DNA from: Exiguobacterium indicum HHS 31 | Lineage (GTDB): Bacteria; Bacillota; Bacilli; Exiguobacteriales; Exiguobacteriaceae | Assembly (NCBI RefSeq): GCF_001939065.1 | Contig: NZ_MPSZ01000003.1 | Location: 62,001-126,000, forward strand | Reading direction: 5' to 3' | DNA: 64,000 bases | Shown here: positions 63,017 to 64,000 of the stretch, one piece after another | Layout of the letters: the number at the start of each line of letters is the position of its first letter | Numbering within the stretch: the first letter of the stretch is position 1 | Notes under the pieces: generated by a model | Database searches by the model: none | The model's input: only the letters and a program-made list of their open reading frames with translations | What the model was told of the DNA's origin: nothing | Position numbers and translations under genes: made by a program

Positions 63017-63520
63017 TTATTTATGTGTTGCTTTAAAGAGCTCTGTGTCGCCTGCGACAACAGAAGTTCCTTCCGCTGGTACAGCTGAAAGCGTGAATTG
63101 ATCGTGGTTCGTCACGATGATCGGTGTGATCGTCGATGGTGCGTTCGCACGGATGTAGTCAAGGTCGAACTCGACGAGGACGTCTCCTGCTTTGACTTTG
63201 TCACCTGACTGGACGTGAGCCGTGAAACCTTCACCTTTAAGGTTAACTGTATCCAGACCAACGTGGATCAACAGTTCAAGACCATCTTCACCTTTTAGAC
63301 CGATTGCGTGTTTTGTTGGGAAGATCGTTTCAACCGTTGCGTTGATCGGCGAGACGACTTTACCTTCAGTTGGTTCGATCGCGACACCGTCGCCCATCAT
63401 TTTTTGAGAGAAAACTTGATCGGGTACGTTCTCGATGTTGACGATTTTACCTGTAAGTGCAGAAGCGATTTTCGCGTTTCCTGCGTCGTTACCACCAAAC
63501 AATTTTTTTAAGAATCCCAT
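63017..63520 (-). CDS. crr: PTS glucose-specific IIA component
   Basis: This 167-residue single-domain IIA protein passes phosphate from HPr to sugar-specific IIBC permeases. Motifs are ALTGKIVNIENVPDQVFSQK near 20-39, VVSPINATVETIFPTKHAIG, the phosphorylated His in LELLIHVGLDTVNLKGEGFT near 88 and VKAGDVLVEFDLD near 110. Length and motifs match the Crr family. The ATG follows AGAGGG. It is a monocistronic unit. Confidence 0.95.
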   Translation of the reverse strand: MGFLKKLFGGNDAGNAKIASALTGKIVNIENVPDQVFSQKMMGDGVAIEPTEGKVVSPINATVETIFPTKHAIGLKGEDGLELLIHVGLDTVNLKGEGFTAHVQSGDKVKAGDVLVEFDLDYIRANAPSTITPIIVTNHDQFTLSAVPAEGTSVVAGDTELFKATHK

Positions 63521-63695
63521 GATACTATCCCTCTACTTTCTCGATCGTTTTTCTTCCGAATGGAAGTTTCGATTTTTTATAGGAGTAAGCTGTCAGACAG
63601 CTCGCTCACGTTCTCACAAAAAGCATACGTTTGTCCCTCTGGTTTTGCAAGTATTTTTGTGTGATAATAGTTAGAAATCATAAGGAGGCGCTTAC

Positions 63696-64000
63696 ATGTT
63701 ACCATTTTCAGAAATTACATATGTCCGTCCTGACCTTGCCTTGCTTGAAACATCCATGAATCAAGCGATCGCTCGACTGACGGAAGCCACACAGGTAGAT
63801 GAAGCAAACGCAGCCATCACTGAGATTAATACCCTCAGAAATCAATTTGAAACGGCAAGCCAGCTCGTCGAGATCCGCCACACGATCGATACACGCGATA
63901 CGTTCTATGAGACGGAACAAGGATTCTTTGATGAAGCGAGTGCGATCTATCAAGGATATGTCTCAAGCTATTATCAAGCGTTGACGACGCATCCACTCCG
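63696..64000 (+). CDS. M3 family oligoendopeptidase, N-terminal part
   Basis: The 101 visible codons give LPFSEITYVRPDLALLETSM, then INTLRNQFETASQLVEIRHT and DTRDTFYETEQGFFDEASAI. This is the helical N-terminal domain of the M3B oligoendopeptidases (PepF relatives) that degrade short peptides in the cytoplasm. The zinc motif HEXXH lies beyond the window. The ATG at 63696 follows AAGGAGG. The gene is cut by the right edge. Confidence 0.88.
   Translation, partial: MLPFSEITYVRPDLALLETSMNQAIARLTEATQVDEANAAITEINTLRNQFETASQLVEIRHTIDTRDTFYETEQGFFDEASAIYQGYVSSYYQALTTHPL

Overview
The window looks like a chromosomal segment of a motile, low-to-mid-GC Firmicute, most likely Exiguobacterium or a close relative. 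The reasons are the Bacillus-type order degS-degU-degV-comFA-comFC-yvyF-flgM-flgN-flgK-flgL-yviE-fliW-csrA ... hag-flaG-fliD, strong AGGAGG ribosome-binding sites, sigma-D-type flagellar promoters, a T-box leader and Bce-type resistance modules. The genus is inferred. I saw no rRNA, tRNA, CRISPR array, transposase or phage gene. The only genes cut by the window edges are fliD at the left and an M3 peptidase at the right.

Region 1 (1-9.8 kb, minus strand) is a flagellar filament and flagellin-glycosylation island: hag, a Maf-type glycosyltransferase, pseB, pseC, pseF, a pseG-pseH fusion, pseI, flaG and fliD. Five genes cover all six CMP-pseudaminic acid steps, and Maf would put the sugar on flagellin. 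The sugar genes are clearly more AT-rich than what lies to their right. Region 2 (9.8-25.2 kb) is an accessory block between csrA and hag. It holds a chemoreceptor, a peptide-binding lipoprotein behind a T-box, a rod-like RNA candidate that resembles 6S RNA, an acetyltransferase, a two-component system facing a repeat-containing His-rich secreted protein, a PAS-GGDEF-EAL protein, a YitT protein, an anchored hydrolase, a 55-residue membrane protein and a squalene/phytoene-synthase-like protein.

Region 3 (25.3-36 kb) is the conserved flagellar, competence and DegSU block, followed by yvyE. Region 4 (36-49 kb) concerns the cell envelope: an LCP ligase with an apparent frameshift, ChrA, a DUF418 protein, TagO, the SecA2-SlaP accessory secretion pair, a small winged-helix-like protein, a four-SH3 amidase, a beta-phosphoglucomutase under an apparent cre and LacI-type operator, and an Asp23 protein. 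Region 5 (48-55.7 kb) has an acyltransferase facing an SGNH hydrolase, two small membrane proteins, an mhqO-mhqD-like pair, a NatAB-like exporter and an XRE regulator. Region 6 (55.8-62.9 kb) is a six-gene Bce-type peptide-antibiotic locus with two transporters around one two-component system. The window ends with crr and the start of an M3 oligoendopeptidase.

The regulatory layer can be read directly in the sequence. Four sigma-D promoters drive hag, flaG-fliD, yvyF-flgM and the chemoreceptor. The hag leader carries two CsrA-type GGA sites, and csrA-fliW are present, so the CsrA-FliW-Hag homeostatic loop seems intact.
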